Notes: generated by a model from the letters alone, not told the origin. DNA of 64,000 bases from Aurantibacillus circumpalustris (GCF_029625215.1 NZ_CP121197.1:3720001-3784000); one strand, 5' to 3'; positions 19,365 through 28,722 are shown, counted from the first letter of the stretch. Made by a program: numbers and translations.

Positions 19365-20294
19365 TTATTTAATTTCAAAATGTTTCTTTATACGTAACAT
19401 TCTTAACGTGTTCCATTTACTAGGTTTTCCTGCTTTCTCCATCACAAAGTGTACTTGACCAACATGTGCAGCCTGCAAGTTCCATGTTCCATCTTTATTT
19501 TGTTTTTTATTCAAATAGTTCAAAGCTTCTGTCATTCTGTTGTCCCAATTAATTCCTGCATATTGAAAATAATCCATAGCTCGAAGAATGTCATACCGCC
19601 ATCTGCTGGGATACGTTAATTTTAAAAATTCTTTACTAATTATTTGACCTGTTCGGTCTGATAAAAATAAGTGGTGCATCAAGATAAACTCAACTCCTGT
19701 TTTTATGGCATCTACTATTTCTTTCTTTCTATAGGTGAAGCCTGCTTTCATAAATTCGGTAAACCCTTCGAGAACTGAAATAGAGGAATGCAATGAGCTG
19801 TGTTTAGCTCCACTTCTTATTGTTCGACAGTTAAAGCCGCCGTCGGGCATTATTTCAGTCAGAATACTGTCAACGACTGACTGCAGTTTAATTTCAGGCA
19901 TTTTGAAATAGGATGCATAATTCAAAAACATTCCATTAACACATACATCACTATGCTGAGTTGTGCTCGGTCCTAACTGAATTCCACCATCTTCTGCTTT
20001 ATCATTCTTTAAAACTAATTCAATGGTCTCTTTCACCATTTCATTGTTTGAGGGGAGATTTAAATTGCGTAGGTCAAGTAATGTGTAGTGAGTAGAAGTC
20101 CACTTTGGCTGGTAAAATCTATCGCCCCAACAACCATTTATATGGCGTTTTGCCAGAATTTTTTTGCCCCAGCCTTCACTCGCTATATTATCTTGCAGTT
20201 TCTTCTTATGTACTCCCAACAAATCGCGCCATACCTGATATTGAATAGAGACATCTCCTTCCAATAACCAATCTATAATTTGTTGATGATCCAT
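19365..20294 (-). CDS. Alpha/alpha-toroid (prenyltransferase-like) protein
   Basis: The 309-residue soluble protein has repeated helical segments with DGGFNCR, DGGIQLG and DGTWNLQ, the DG(G/T) signature of terpenoid-cyclase or prenyltransferase alpha/alpha barrels. The DxDD and zinc-site motifs of true enzymes of these families are not evident, so activity is doubtful. It is the last gene of a same-strand run that starts at ppsA and lies 48 bp after the zinc-ribbon gene. Confidence 0.6.
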   Translation of the reverse strand: MDHQQIIDWLLEGDVSIQYQVWRDLLGVHKKKLQDNIASEGWGKKILAKRHINGCWGDRFYQPKWTSTHYTLLDLRNLNLPSNNEMVKETIELVLKNDKAEDGGIQLGPSTTQHSDVCVNGMFLNYASYFKMPEIKLQSVVDSILTEIMPDGGFNCRTIRSGAKHSSLHSSISVLEGFTEFMKAGFTYRKKEIVDAIKTGVEFILMHHLFLSDRTGQIISKEFLKLTYPSRWRYDILRAMDYFQYAGINWDNRMTEALNYLNKKQNKDGTWNLQAAHVGQVHFVMEKAGKPSKWNTLRMLRIKKHFEIK

Positions 20295-20342
20295 TTACTT
20301 TAAAAATAAATGATTTCTATTTTTTTGGAATTGCTGCAACTA

Positions 20343-20609
20343 TTATTGTTTCCATCTCTCAAGTTTTGGAATTGACCTTGTAGCTAGCCATGCAAAGAAA
20401 CTGTTGATTCCGTCCTTCTTCATTTCCTGTATACAAAATTTCTGCATTTTTTCCGCAGTGTCAATTTCGGGTGGAGTGAGAAATTCACCATTTGCATAAC
20501 ACATCGAACAAAACTTTCTGCTTATTGTTCCGTCTTTTTCAGATCCTCCCCCTTTTTTGTCTTTCTTTAAAGGGAATCCGCAGCTCTGGCAAAATTTATA
20601 CTCTTTCAT
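20343..20609 (-). CDS. Zinc-ribbon protein
   Basis: This 88-residue cytoplasmic protein has four cysteines in two pairs (FCQSCGFPL and FCSMCYANGEF), separated by a flexible KKDKKGGGSEKDG segment. This is the putative zinc-ribbon family often annotated only by its metal site. The rest is helical (AEKMQKFCIQEMKKDG). It lies 11 bp after the peroxiredoxin gene, so cotranscription is likely. Exact role unknown. Confidence 0.75.
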   Translation of the reverse strand: MKEYKFCQSCGFPLKKDKKGGGSEKDGTISRKFCSMCYANGEFLTPPEIDTAEKMQKFCIQEMKKDGINSFFAWLATRSIPKLERWKQ

Positions 20610-20620
20610 TGTTATGTTTG

Positions 20621-21346
20621 TTATTTTTTAATAATCGTATTCAGAACGGTTTCTTTATCGATTTTCTTTGTGCAAAAGAACCAGTCATAACAGTGTGTAT
20701 TTTCATCTTGATTTTCCATTCTTTCTTTTGCAACTCCACATGAACCAGCTGTTGGTACAATTACTTCGTCTCCCGGTCTCCAGTCAGCTGGAGTAGCAAC
20801 ATTAAATTCATCAGCCGTTTGCAGCGCAATTACAACTCTGTATAATTCATCAAAATTGCGACCTAAGCTTAATGGATAATAAATTATTGTTCTGATAATT
20901 CCTTTAGGGTCAATCACAAATACAGCACGAACAGCTTTAGTACTGCTTTCACCTGGCATTATCATTCCATATTTTTTTGCAACGTTCATGGTAATGTCTT
21001 CTATCAAAGGGAAGTTAACTTCAATATCTTTCATTCCTTTGTATTCAATCTTTTCTTTGATAGTTCTTAACCAAGCAATGTGACTATACAAACCATCAAC
21101 AGATAGTCCAACTAACTTACAATTCGCTTGATTAAATTGTTTTTCCAAGGATGCAAAAGTCATAAACTCAGAAGTGCATACAGGGGTGAAATCGGCAGGG
21201 TGACTAAAAAGGATTACCCAATTTCCTTTATAATCTGCCGGAAAATTTATATCGCCTTGGGTGGTTACCGCTTTAAATTCAGGCGCCTTGTCGCCAATTC
21301 TTGGCATTGAAACAACTTGCTGTGTTAAATTTTCTTGATTTTCCAT
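20621..21346 (-). CDS. Peroxiredoxin, Prx6/archaeal type
   Basis: The 241-residue thioredoxin-fold peroxidase reduces H2O2 and organic peroxides. The peroxidatic Cys sits in FTPVCTSEF near residue 56. The C-terminal arm has three further cysteines (GSCGVAKERM, then HCYDWFFC), as in archaeal Prx6-type enzymes, which can form an intramolecular or intersubunit disulfide. The length and C-terminal extension fit this subfamily better than the short AhpC type. It lies in the ppsA-SDR run, 75 bp after the SDR gene. Confidence 0.92.
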   Translation of the reverse strand: MENQENLTQQVVSMPRIGDKAPEFKAVTTQGDINFPADYKGNWVILFSHPADFTPVCTSEFMTFASLEKQFNQANCKLVGLSVDGLYSHIAWLRTIKEKIEYKGMKDIEVNFPLIEDITMNVAKKYGMIMPGESSTKAVRAVFVIDPKGIIRTIIYYPLSLGRNFDELYRVVIALQTADEFNVATPADWRPGDEVIVPTAGSCGVAKERMENQDENTHCYDWFFCTKKIDKETVLNTIIKK

Positions 21347-21421
21347 TTTGTTATTTTTTGTTTATTTCTTAAATAAGATACACTGACTACTGCTATTTTT
21401 TTTAATACGGTAAAAGATCAA

Positions 21422-22180
21422 TTAATAGGCTGTCCAGCCGCCATCTGCTGTGAGAACAGTTCCATTCACAAAACTCGAATCTGCAGAAGCCAGGAATAAT
21501 GCGGTTTTGGCGATCTCATCCGCTTCACCCATCCGTGGCATTGTCGCAACTCCTGCCATACCGCGCTCCATTCCGAATGGATTTGGATTCATATTTTTCC
21601 CGATATTAGTATTTACTCCACCCGGCGCAATGGCGTTACAGCGAATTCCTTTTTGAGCATACATAAACCCAATATTTTTGGTTAATCCAACTACCGCGTG
21701 TTTTGACGCGGTGTAAGCCACTCCGGCTCTTGCTCCATATAATCCTCCCACCGAAGCAATGTTCACAATAACTCCACTTTCTTGTTTAAGCATAATTGGG
21801 ACAGCAAAACGACAAGCGTACATCGGTCCATTTACATTAACTGCCATAATACGATTCCATAGATCGTTGGAGACTTGATCTATTGGCATAAAATCATCCA
21901 TAATCCCGGCGTTGTTAATCAATACATCTACTGTTTTAAAATGCGCCACCGCGGCATTAAACATTTTTTTGATATCCTTTTCATTCGATACATCGCAAAG
22001 AACGCCTAGTGCTTTGCCACCATCGATTGTTATGGTATTTACAACTTCATCAATTTCATTCTGGTGAAGGTCGGCAACAATTACATTGGCACCTTCTTTT
22101 GCAAACAGTTGCGCTATGGCCTTTCCCATGCCTGATGCTGCACCAGTTACCAGAGCTGTTTTATTGTTAAGTTTTCCCAT
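21422..22180 (-). CDS. SDR-family oxidoreductase
   Basis: This 252-residue classical short-chain dehydrogenase has the cofactor motif TGAASGMGKAIA near residue 12, NNAGIMDDF near 90, the catalytic Ser near 142 and the YTASK pair (Tyr and Lys) near 155, and the C-terminal NGTVLTADGGWTAY typical of FabG-like and glucose-1-dehydrogenase-like enzymes. The substrate cannot be told. It begins 17 bp after the ppsA stop codon, so it is very probably cotranscribed and under the ppsA promoter. Confidence 0.9.
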   Translation of the reverse strand: MGKLNNKTALVTGAASGMGKAIAQLFAKEGANVIVADLHQNEIDEVVNTITIDGGKALGVLCDVSNEKDIKKMFNAAVAHFKTVDVLINNAGIMDDFMPIDQVSNDLWNRIMAVNVNGPMYACRFAVPIMLKQESGVIVNIASVGGLYGARAGVAYTASKHAVVGLTKNIGFMYAQKGIRCNAIAPGGVNTNIGKNMNPNPFGMERGMAGVATMPRMGEADEIAKTALFLASADSSFVNGTVLTADGGWTAY

Positions 22181-22197
22181 GATTTGTATTTTTAAGT

Positions 22198-24570
22198 TTA
22201 TAATGTTTCTGCTTTATTTATATTTTCTATTCCTTTTAAAAGTGCGTCAGGATTAAAGGATATGCTGTCGATACCATGCGCTACCAGAAATTCAGTAAAT
22301 TCAGGGTAATCGCTAGGAGCTTGGCCGCACAAGCCTATTTTAGATCCACATAGTTTAGCTGAATTAATTACATGAGAGATCATATATTTAACAGCTTCGT
22401 TGTTTTCGTCAAAAAGATCACTAATTATGTCAGAATCCCTGTCGATACCCAGTGTTAATTGTGTGAGATCGTTTGAGCCAATTGAAAAGCCATCAAATAT
22501 TTTTGCAAACTCCCCGGCTAAAATTACGTTGCTTGGAATTTCAGCCATCACATATATTTCCAGACCATTTTCTCCACGCTTCAAACCGTATTCAGCCATT
22601 AGAGAAACTACTTTTTTTCCTTCTTCTACTGTTCTGCAAAACGGGATCATTAATTTTACATTCGTTAGTCCCATTTCATTTCTCACAACTTTCATCGCTT
22701 CACACTCCAGTTTAAATCCTTCCTTGTATCTGTCGTTATAATACCGCGAAGCACCCCTAAATCCAATCATAGGATTTTCCTCTTTCATTTCAAATTGTTT
22801 ACCACCGAGCAGGTTGGCATATTCGTTGGTTTTAAAATCACTCATTCTCACAATAACATCTTTTGGATAAAAGGCCGCTGCAATCGTTCCTATCGCCTGA
22901 GAGAGTTTATCAATGAAATAGCCTTTTTTATCGGCATAGTGTTCTGTCAGTTCACGGATTTCTTTTTTAACCGTTGGGTCAGTTAATTCATCAAATTTCA
23001 CAAGTGCCATTGGATGAACACGAATACTGTTCGTGATCACAAACTCCATGCGCATTAAACCAACTCCTTTGTTGGGATAAAAAGATAATTTGTATGCTTT
23101 ATCAGGATCGGCCAAGATCAGCATGGCTTGTGTTACAGGCATTTTAATATTTCTGAAATCAAGGTCTTTCACGGTCCAATTTAATTTGCCTGAATAAACA
23201 GAACCATATTTACCCTGCGATGTATCAACGGTAATAATATCGCCATCTTTTATTTTTTCAGTTGCACCGTTAGCGCCAACTATCGCTATTGCTCCCACTT
23301 CACGTGCAACAATAGCGGCATGACTCGTGCGGCCACCTTTATTAGTTACTATTGCGGCGGCTTTTTTTAGAATAGGATCCCAATCTGGATTAGTAACATC
23401 CGTAATAAGAATTTCACCAGTATTTAATTTATCTGAATCCGCCGAAGAATTAATAACACGTGCCATGCCTGAAACAATGCCTAAACCAATAGCGTTTCCT
23501 GTAACTATAAGGTTTCCTTTTTGTTTCAGACTATATTCTTTTACAACTAATGGATCTTTTGTAGAATGAACCGTTTCGGGTCTTGCCTGTACTACAAAGA
23601 GTTGATTTGTTAAACCATCCTTTGCCCATTCAACGTCCATTGGCATTTTATAATGTTGTTCGATTTGCAAACACCATTTGGCAACGGTTTCTATTTCAGA
23701 ATTAGTTAGAGTCCAGCATTTTTGTTTTTCAAGCGGGGTATGCGTATTAACAGTGCCATTACCATCTTCGTTATAAATAAGAGTCTCTGCTTTTGATCCC
23801 AGTTTTTTCGAAATAACAGGTCTTTTAAACTTACCGATGTGCGGTTTAAAAACGTGAAATTCATCGGGTGTAACAGTGCCTTGTACAATATTTTCACCAA
23901 GTCCCCAACAGCCTGTTATAACAATAGCATTTTTAAATCCTGAGTCAGGTTCAATAGTGAAACAAACGCCTGAGCTGGCCTTATCGGAACGCACCATTAA
24001 TTGTATACCTACAGACAAGGCAACTTTGCTATGATCAAAACCATTGTCAATTCGGTATTTGATTGCCCTTGCATTGTACAAAGAAGCGAAACAATTTTGC
24101 ACCGAATTAAGTACAGCATTGATGCCTTTGATGTTAAGAAAAGAGTCGTGTTGCCCCGCAAAACTGGCTGTTGGCAGATCTTCTGCCGTAGCGCTACTTC
24201 TCACAGCTACCCCGACCTCAGAATTAAATTTTTCGCAAAGTTTTTTGTAATGATCTGTTATTTCATGTATCAATTGTACAGGTAATTTAGCAGAGTTAAT
24301 AAGTGCTTTGGCATCCTTAGAAACCTTATTAAGATTGACAAATTCTTTTTTGTCAAGGGTATTAACCAGCAGAGCAAGTTTATCTGTTAATTTATTTTCA
24401 TTCAGGAACAAACGAAAGGCATCGGCTGTTGTTGCAAAACCATCGGGTATATTTATTCCGAGAGGTTTAAGGTTCTTTAGCAGTTCTCCGAGGGAAGCAT
24501 TTTTTCCTCCAACAAATGAAACATCTTTAATACCTACTTCATTAAAAGGCAGAATTAGTTTGGTTTCCAT
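22198..24570 (-). CDS. Phosphoenolpyruvate synthase
   Basis: The 790-residue enzyme converts pyruvate and ATP to PEP, AMP and phosphate. In order it has the ATP-grasp domain (GGKNASLGEL at 21, SSATAEDLPTASFAGQHDS near 125), the swivelling domain with the phospho-His motif GGRTSHAAIVAREVG near 415, and the PEP-binding barrel (LMRMEF, then GIDRDSD and the catalytic-site sequence IGLCGQAPSDYPE near the C-terminus). It serves gluconeogenesis or PEP regeneration. It heads a run with SDR and peroxiredoxin. Its promoter is the leftmost of the TGA-N6-TCA regulon. Produced AMP could feed the phosphorylase at 32120. Confidence 0.95.
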   Translation of the reverse strand: METKLILPFNEVGIKDVSFVGGKNASLGELLKNLKPLGINIPDGFATTADAFRLFLNENKLTDKLALLVNTLDKKEFVNLNKVSKDAKALINSAKLPVQLIHEITDHYKKLCEKFNSEVGVAVRSSATAEDLPTASFAGQHDSFLNIKGINAVLNSVQNCFASLYNARAIKYRIDNGFDHSKVALSVGIQLMVRSDKASSGVCFTIEPDSGFKNAIVITGCWGLGENIVQGTVTPDEFHVFKPHIGKFKRPVISKKLGSKAETLIYNEDGNGTVNTHTPLEKQKCWTLTNSEIETVAKWCLQIEQHYKMPMDVEWAKDGLTNQLFVVQARPETVHSTKDPLVVKEYSLKQKGNLIVTGNAIGLGIVSGMARVINSSADSDKLNTGEILITDVTNPDWDPILKKAAAIVTNKGGRTSHAAIVAREVGAIAIVGANGATEKIKDGDIITVDTSQGKYGSVYSGKLNWTVKDLDFRNIKMPVTQAMLILADPDKAYKLSFYPNKGVGLMRMEFVITNSIRVHPMALVKFDELTDPTVKKEIRELTEHYADKKGYFIDKLSQAIGTIAAAFYPKDVIVRMSDFKTNEYANLLGGKQFEMKEENPMIGFRGASRYYNDRYKEGFKLECEAMKVVRNEMGLTNVKLMIPFCRTVEEGKKVVSLMAEYGLKRGENGLEIYVMAEIPSNVILAGEFAKIFDGFSIGSNDLTQLTLGIDRDSDIISDLFDENNEAVKYMISHVINSAKLCGSKIGLCGQAPSDYPEFTEFLVAHGIDSISFNPDALLKGIENINKAETL

Positions 24571-24582
24571 TTTAAAGTTTTA

Positions 24583-24652
24583 GAATACATAATTACATCA
24601 TTTAACTCTCAACCAAAATGATAAATACCCGATCGAATTATGAGTTTTGTCA
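24583..24652 (-). promoter_or_regulatory. Regulon promoter of ppsA
   Basis: Minus strand: distal box TGACAAAACTCA (24652-24641), degenerate proximal box GGGTATTTATCA (24630-24619), 23 nt, then -7 element TAATTATG (24595-24588, one mismatch). The inferred start at about 24583 gives a 13-nt leader. Confidence 0.7.
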
Positions 24653-24701
24653 TTAAGTCTGCTCTTAACACTGAAAGACAGCTGCCTGCATTTGTGCTTA
24701 G

Positions 24702-24771
24702 TGATTTAAATCATTTAGTAAAGTGAGAATGCTCATTCTACTATTTCAGGATTAAGAACAAATTTGATCTT
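24702..24771 (+). promoter_or_regulatory. Regulon promoter of the BON gene at 24782
   Basis: Distal box TGATTTAAATCA (24702-24713, perfect palindrome), proximal box TGAGAATGCTCA (24724-24735), 23 nt, -7 element CAAATTTG (24759-24766). Inferred start 24771. It is back to back with the ppsA promoter. Confidence 0.82.
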
Positions 24772-24781
24772 AAAAAATAGT

Positions 24782-25468
24782 ATGAAAACAGATAGAGAAA
24801 TACAAGCAGACGTAATGTCTGAAATCCAGTGGGAACCAGCCTTGCTTGGGAACGAGATCGGAGTTTCTGTAAATGAAGGTGTGGTGATGCTTTCAGGTAT
24901 AGTTGATACCTACTACAAAAAAAGACTTGCCGAAAAGGTAAGTAAAAAAGTTAATGGCGTTAAGGCCGTTGCTGAAGAGATTCTGGTTAAGGTTCCTGGA
25001 AGCAATATTTACACAGATGTAGATATCGCAAAAGCTGCTCTCAGCGCTCTCAAATGGAATAGCGCAGTTAATGAAAATACAATTACCGTTCAGGTAGAAA
25101 ATGCGCAAGTAACACTCGAAGGAGATGCAGAATGGGCCTTCCAAAAACTTTCCGCACAAAAGGCAATCGAAAATTTGAACGGCGTTTGTTGTATTATTAA
25201 TAACATACATGTTAAAAATAAAATTGCGGCAGAGGGTGTATTAGATAACATTATGCGTGCCTTTGAACGTAATGCAATCATAGACTCAGCTGGCATTACA
25301 GTAAACGTGATCGGTGATAAGCTTATTTTAACTGGTACAGTACGATCTTATGCGGAAAAAAAAGATGCTGAAAATGTTGCATGGTCTTCCCCTGGGGTAA
25401 TGCATGTTGATAACCAACTGATGATCGATTCCAGTGTTAACATATCCTCAACATTTATTGAATCTTGA
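24782..25468 (+). CDS. Triple BON-domain protein
   Basis: The 228-residue protein has three BON domains in a row (about residues 1-70, 78-145, 155-225), each with the V..G.V.L.G.V pattern (GVVMLSGIVD, AQVTLEGDAEW, DKLILTGTVRSY). BON domains bind membranes or act in osmotic and envelope stress (OsmY-like). There is no signal peptide, so it is likely cytoplasmic. The ATG at 24782 is chosen because it aligns with the MKTD..IQ start of three paralogs in the window, and because an upstream TTG at 24764 lies inside the -7 element. Confidence 0.92.
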   Translation: MKTDREIQADVMSEIQWEPALLGNEIGVSVNEGVVMLSGIVDTYYKKRLAEKVSKKVNGVKAVAEEILVKVPGSNIYTDVDIAKAALSALKWNSAVNENTITVQVENAQVTLEGDAEWAFQKLSAQKAIENLNGVCCIINNIHVKNKIAAEGVLDNIMRAFERNAIIDSAGITVNVIGDKLILTGTVRSYAEKKDAENVAWSSPGVMHVDNQLMIDSSVNISSTFIES

Positions 25469-25703
25469 AAATAAAAAAGGATTGGTATCAAAAATTACTG
25501 AAAGTTCATACTTATCAAGTGGTACCAAAGCAATTGAAGATATTTTACATTCTTTCTATGTAATTATTACTTTACAGGGACAGATTCTGCTCTTATCTGC
25601 TGATACAGAAGATGAGGGGCAAATGCTTTGATGAGCGATTATATAAGAGTTCAGGAAAAACTTGCGTGAATGTACTCTGCTTTTTTAAAAAAGTAACGGT
25701 TTA

Positions 25704-26435
25704 TTAAAGAAAAAGCTTTTTAAATTGTTTTTTTTCCTTTTCTTTTAAGTCCGAAAGTATGTTCTTTATTTGCTTTGAGAAACTCTGTTTCGAGAGAAAA
25801 ATAAATGCTGTCCACGTATCGTGCCAGAGCCCTATCTTTTCTTGCAACCTATCGGTTTTTGTTTTATTCAAACCAATCTCTTTTTTTAGTTTTTTCGGCA
25901 ACATTTCATAAACATACATCATCTTTTTTATATCTCTTCTATAGTAATGCAAGGTTGTCCTGTTTCGATTATGTAGTTTTTTGTCAGCCCTCTTTTCGCG
26001 CTTTTTAAAATAGCTGAGTATTACTTTTTTACTCGGCAGTTTTTCTGGCAAACTTAATTCTTTGCGAAACAACCGCACCTCTTTTATGTAGCGAGGAATT
26101 TTTTCCAGAAATTGTTGTTCTAAAAGAGTTCTTTTCTTCATAAGGGGAAGAGTTAACTTTTCGGATACAGGAAGGCTTTTTTGCATGAGAAGAATAATAA
26201 TATAAAGCTCACGTAGCGTTCCTGCTTTATGAAACAAATTATCTAGTTTTTTTTTGCCAAAAGGTTTCTTAAACAGAGTTTCCGAAAAATAAAGTATGGC
26301 TTTTGTTTTTTTAATACACACTCTTAATGCGTGAAGACTTTCAGGTTTCCTGTTCTGACTGAATGTGTTTAGCCAAGTCTCAATCAATCCTAGCTGTTCA
26401 TCAAGGTAATTATTTACTACATTTTTTTTACCCAT
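25704..26435 (-). CDS. CHAD-domain protein
   Basis: The 243-residue lysine-rich protein is an all-helical CHAD domain, with the conserved basic signatures LHALRVCIKKTKA near 34 and LHYYRRDIKKMMY near 160 and the closing KIGLWHDTW near 205. CHAD domains bind inorganic polyphosphate through their basic face and localise to polyphosphate granules. This fits the energy-stress theme of the region. It has its own regulon promoter 13 nt before the ATG and stands divergently to the secreted protein at 26752. Confidence 0.87.
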   Translation of the reverse strand: MGKKNVVNNYLDEQLGLIETWLNTFSQNRKPESLHALRVCIKKTKAILYFSETLFKKPFGKKKLDNLFHKAGTLRELYIIILLMQKSLPVSEKLTLPLMKKRTLLEQQFLEKIPRYIKEVRLFRKELSLPEKLPSKKVILSYFKKREKRADKKLHNRNRTTLHYYRRDIKKMMYVYEMLPKKLKKEIGLNKTKTDRLQEKIGLWHDTWTAFIFLSKQSFSKQIKNILSDLKEKEKKQFKKLFL

Positions 26436-26447
26436 TTGCCATTTGTT

Positions 26448-26495
26448 TTTAGCAAATATGCGAAAATGCCAGAACAGGAACCATGATCCTTATCA
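26448..26495 (-). promoter_or_regulatory. Regulon promoter of the CHAD gene
   Basis: Minus strand: proximal box TGATAAGGATCA (26495-26484), 23 nt, -7 element CATATTTG (26460-26453). Only a half-site (TCA) marks the distal position. Inferred start 26448. Confidence 0.78.
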
Positions 26496-26664
26496 CATAA
26501 CTTATTGATGAATTTTGTGAAAATGAATGGAACCAGAAGTTTTTTTTGCAAAAAAAAAATCTGGAACAATTTAGTTTTTTGATGGGCGGTGTGTGAAAAT
26601 ATGAATACCGGCACTTGATTACAAGTCTGGTCTATTTAGTGCTATATGCTACTACGCTTACAAA

Positions 26665-26734
26665 TGATAAGGATCATATTTTTGAATGATCGAGGTTAAC
26701 GCTTTGTTATTTTTTCGTTCTGAACTTTGCGGGT
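26665..26734 (+). promoter_or_regulatory. Regulon promoter of the secreted protein at 26752
   Basis: Distal box TGATAAGGATCA (26665-26676), proximal box TGATCGAGGTTA (26687-26698), 23 nt, -7 element GAACTTTG (26722-26729). Inferred start 26734, leader 18 nt. The distal box equals the CHAD box in sequence. Confidence 0.8.
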
Positions 26735-26751
26735 ATATTTAAGATTGAATT

Positions 26752-27156
26752 ATGAAGAAAATAATTTTGGCATTTTGTCTTTTTGCGTTTACACTTTTAC
26801 ACGCGCAGCAAATTACTTGTGATACTAACTCATGCACCAAACAAAAAACAGCTAGATATGAGATAGAACTCGTAAAGAAATGTAGTAATCGCCTGAATGT
26901 ATATGTAAACGATCGAATGGGGAAACCATTGATACATACGGATGTTATCGGGTATATTGCCTTCTTTTACAAAGGAGGTGATATGGTGACTGAAGAATTA
27001 TTTCAGTATCCACAAAGCAACTACCTGGAAGCAGAAATCCCACGCACTGGTTTTTATAAATTTAAAGTGTCGCTGGTTATTAACGGAGAAACTATATCTA
27101 CTTTTTTTGACAATGAGTGTACACTAAGAACACTGATGGATACAAGAAACTGGTAA
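26752..27156 (+). CDS. Small secreted beta-rich protein, family copy 1 of 3
   Basis: The 134-residue protein has a signal peptide (MKKIILAFCLFAFTLLHAQ). The mature part is predicted beta-rich and ends with a shared block: EIPRTGFYKFKVSLVINGET, then an ISTFFDNEC segment. Two paralogs in the window (34588 and 46678) share the plan. Three or more Cys residues suggest disulfides. Unlike the other two, this copy is not followed by a thioredoxin gene. The family is not recognised; an envelope role is likely. It has its own regulon promoter. Confidence 0.8.
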   Translation: MKKIILAFCLFAFTLLHAQQITCDTNSCTKQKTARYEIELVKKCSNRLNVYVNDRMGKPLIHTDVIGYIAFFYKGGDMVTEELFQYPQSNYLEAEIPRTGFYKFKVSLVINGETISTFFDNECTLRTLMDTRNW

Positions 27157-27204
27157 GTGTTTTCTGCAAAGACCCGTGATGATCTGATTATAGCGCACCA
27201 AAGC

Positions 27205-27274
27205 TGATAAATATCATCACGGCTACTGACCAACTTCATAACAACTTTTTGATAAACAAAGTACTTTTGACACA
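27205..27274 (+). promoter_or_regulatory. Regulon promoter of the exporter operon
   Basis: Distal box TGATAAATATCA (27205-27216), proximal box TGACCAACTTCA (27227-27238), 23 nt, -7 element TACTTTTG (27262-27269, perfect). Inferred start 27274, leader 34 nt. A 10-bp inverted repeat (27174-27183 with 27213-27222) overlaps the distal box and may end the upstream transcript. Confidence 0.85.
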
Positions 27275-27307
27275 GAACAACATTATGTTTACTAAAGTTC
27301 GAAATCT

Positions 27308-27619
27308 ATGAAATCAACACTCAGTACCTATTCTCTTTATGACCTCTCTAACCCACATTTCAGTCGAGTAACGCTGTTCACCTCAGACAATAAGAAGCTC
27401 AGAGGGCAATTTGTACAATTCAAAGTAGTTAAAGATTCCAACTTTGAATACTTGTACCCAGCCGAAAAATATTGCTTTTTGCTGGAAGAGAATCGGGAAG
27501 CATTTTGGTCAGTGCACAATAGCAGCAACGGCGAATTTAACGACTTCCCGAAGTATGTGCTGCAGCTGGGTTTAGATGATATAAAACAAATTCTTATTGA
27601 GCCTTTACTTGTTGCATAA
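27308..27619 (+). CDS. Small hypothetical protein heading the exporter operon
   Basis: This 103-residue soluble protein has no recognisable family, no signal peptide and no membrane segment. It has alternating strands (RVTLFTSDNKKLRGQFVQFK, later KYCFLLEENREAFW) and ends in ILIEPLLVA. The first gene after a strong regulon promoter, it lies 5 bp before the HlyD-type gene, so it is cotranscribed with the exporter and may adjust it or provide a separate stress function. Confidence 0.65.
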   Translation: MKSTLSTYSLYDLSNPHFSRVTLFTSDNKKLRGQFVQFKVVKDSNFEYLYPAEKYCFLLEENREAFWSVHNSSNGEFNDFPKYVLQLGLDDIKQILIEPLLVA

Positions 27620-27624
27620 AAATT

Positions 27625-28722
27625 ATGAGAGATAAACGTGTATTGGCTTTTTGTCTGTTAGTTGCATTTAATCTGCTGTATTTCACCGCCTGCAAGGATA
27701 GCAAGGAAAAACTCAGGCCGGTGTACGGTACCGTCACAGAATCCATCTATGCATCAGGCACCATAAAAAGCAAAGACCAATATCAGGTATTTGCGCAAGC
27801 CAATGGTATAATTGAGCAGGTTTTTGTGAAAGAAGGGGATACTGTACAAAAAGGACAGCCACTTTTATTCATTTCAAACAATATACAACGTCTTACTAAA
27901 GAAAATGCGGAGCTGGCTGCAAAGTTCTCAGATCTTGATGCTAATAAAAGCAAATTGATGGACGCCCGGGCATTTTCAGACCTCGCCAAAGAAAAAATGC
28001 AAAACGATTCTTTGTTGCATGCACGGCAACAAGCACTTTGGCAACAAAATATTGGTACGCGGGTGGAGCTGGAACAACGCGAACTTGCATTTAAAAATTC
28101 AAGAAACTCATACTATTCATCGCTGCTGAAACTCGAGGATCTTAAACGGCAACTGGAATTTACATCTTCGCAGGCAAAAAAAAATCTTTTGATTTCCGGA
28201 ACCTCAGAAGATGATTATACTGTGCGAAGTGAATTAAACGGAAGAGTTTACAGCCTAAGTAAAGTAAAGGGAGAAATGGTGAGTATGCAAACCCCTTTAG
28301 CAGTGGTAGGTGATGCAAGGATCTTTATTCTTGAAATGCAGGTAGACGAATACGATATCATAAAAATAAAAAATGATCAACTTGTTCTTATTACTCTTGA
28401 TAGCTATCGCGGACAGGTATTTGAAGGAAAGGTGACACGCATTTTTCCGCTTATGAATGAGCGAAGCAAAACCTTTCTTGTTGAAGCCGAATTCACAAAA
28501 GCCCCGCCAATAGTTTATCCTAACACCAGCTTTGAGGCTAATATTGTGATCAACAGAAAAGAAAACACCTTGCTCATTCCTCGAAACTATCTGCTAAATG
28601 ACAGTACGGTTATTAAAAGTAATGGTGAAAAAACACAAGTGAAAACAGGATTAAAGGATTACCAGATGATCGAAATTCTAGATGGTATTTCTAAAAATGA
28701 AGAACTTACTAAACCCGACTGA
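27625..28722 (+). CDS. HlyD/MacA-type periplasmic adaptor lipoprotein
   Basis: The 365-residue membrane-fusion protein has a lipobox (LLYFTAC, Cys about 23), a biotinyl-lipoyl-like half (GTIKSKDQYQVFAQANGIIE), a long coiled-coil hairpin (about 90-185), a second lipoyl half (YTVRSELNGRVYSLSKVKGE) and a beta-barrel domain. It links an inner-membrane ABC exporter to an outer-membrane channel. Its stop codon overlaps the start of the permease gene, so the two are translationally coupled. No TolC homolog is next to it. Confidence 0.9.
   Translation: MRDKRVLAFCLLVAFNLLYFTACKDSKEKLRPVYGTVTESIYASGTIKSKDQYQVFAQANGIIEQVFVKEGDTVQKGQPLLFISNNIQRLTKENAELAAKFSDLDANKSKLMDARAFSDLAKEKMQNDSLLHARQQALWQQNIGTRVELEQRELAFKNSRNSYYSSLLKLEDLKRQLEFTSSQAKKNLLISGTSEDDYTVRSELNGRVYSLSKVKGEMVSMQTPLAVVGDARIFILEMQVDEYDIIKIKNDQLVLITLDSYRGQVFEGKVTRIFPLMNERSKTFLVEAEFTKAPPIVYPNTSFEANIVINRKENTLLIPRNYLLNDSTVIKSNGEKTQVKTGLKDYQMIEILDGISKNEELTKPD

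Noticed and set aside
22400-22741. Long antisense frames inside ppsA
   Set aside because: They are shadows of the real gene; their translations have no coherent protein character.
25434-25631. 65-codon frame after the BON gene
   Set aside because: It overlaps the BON 3' end, has no promoter or start support and no recognisable protein features.
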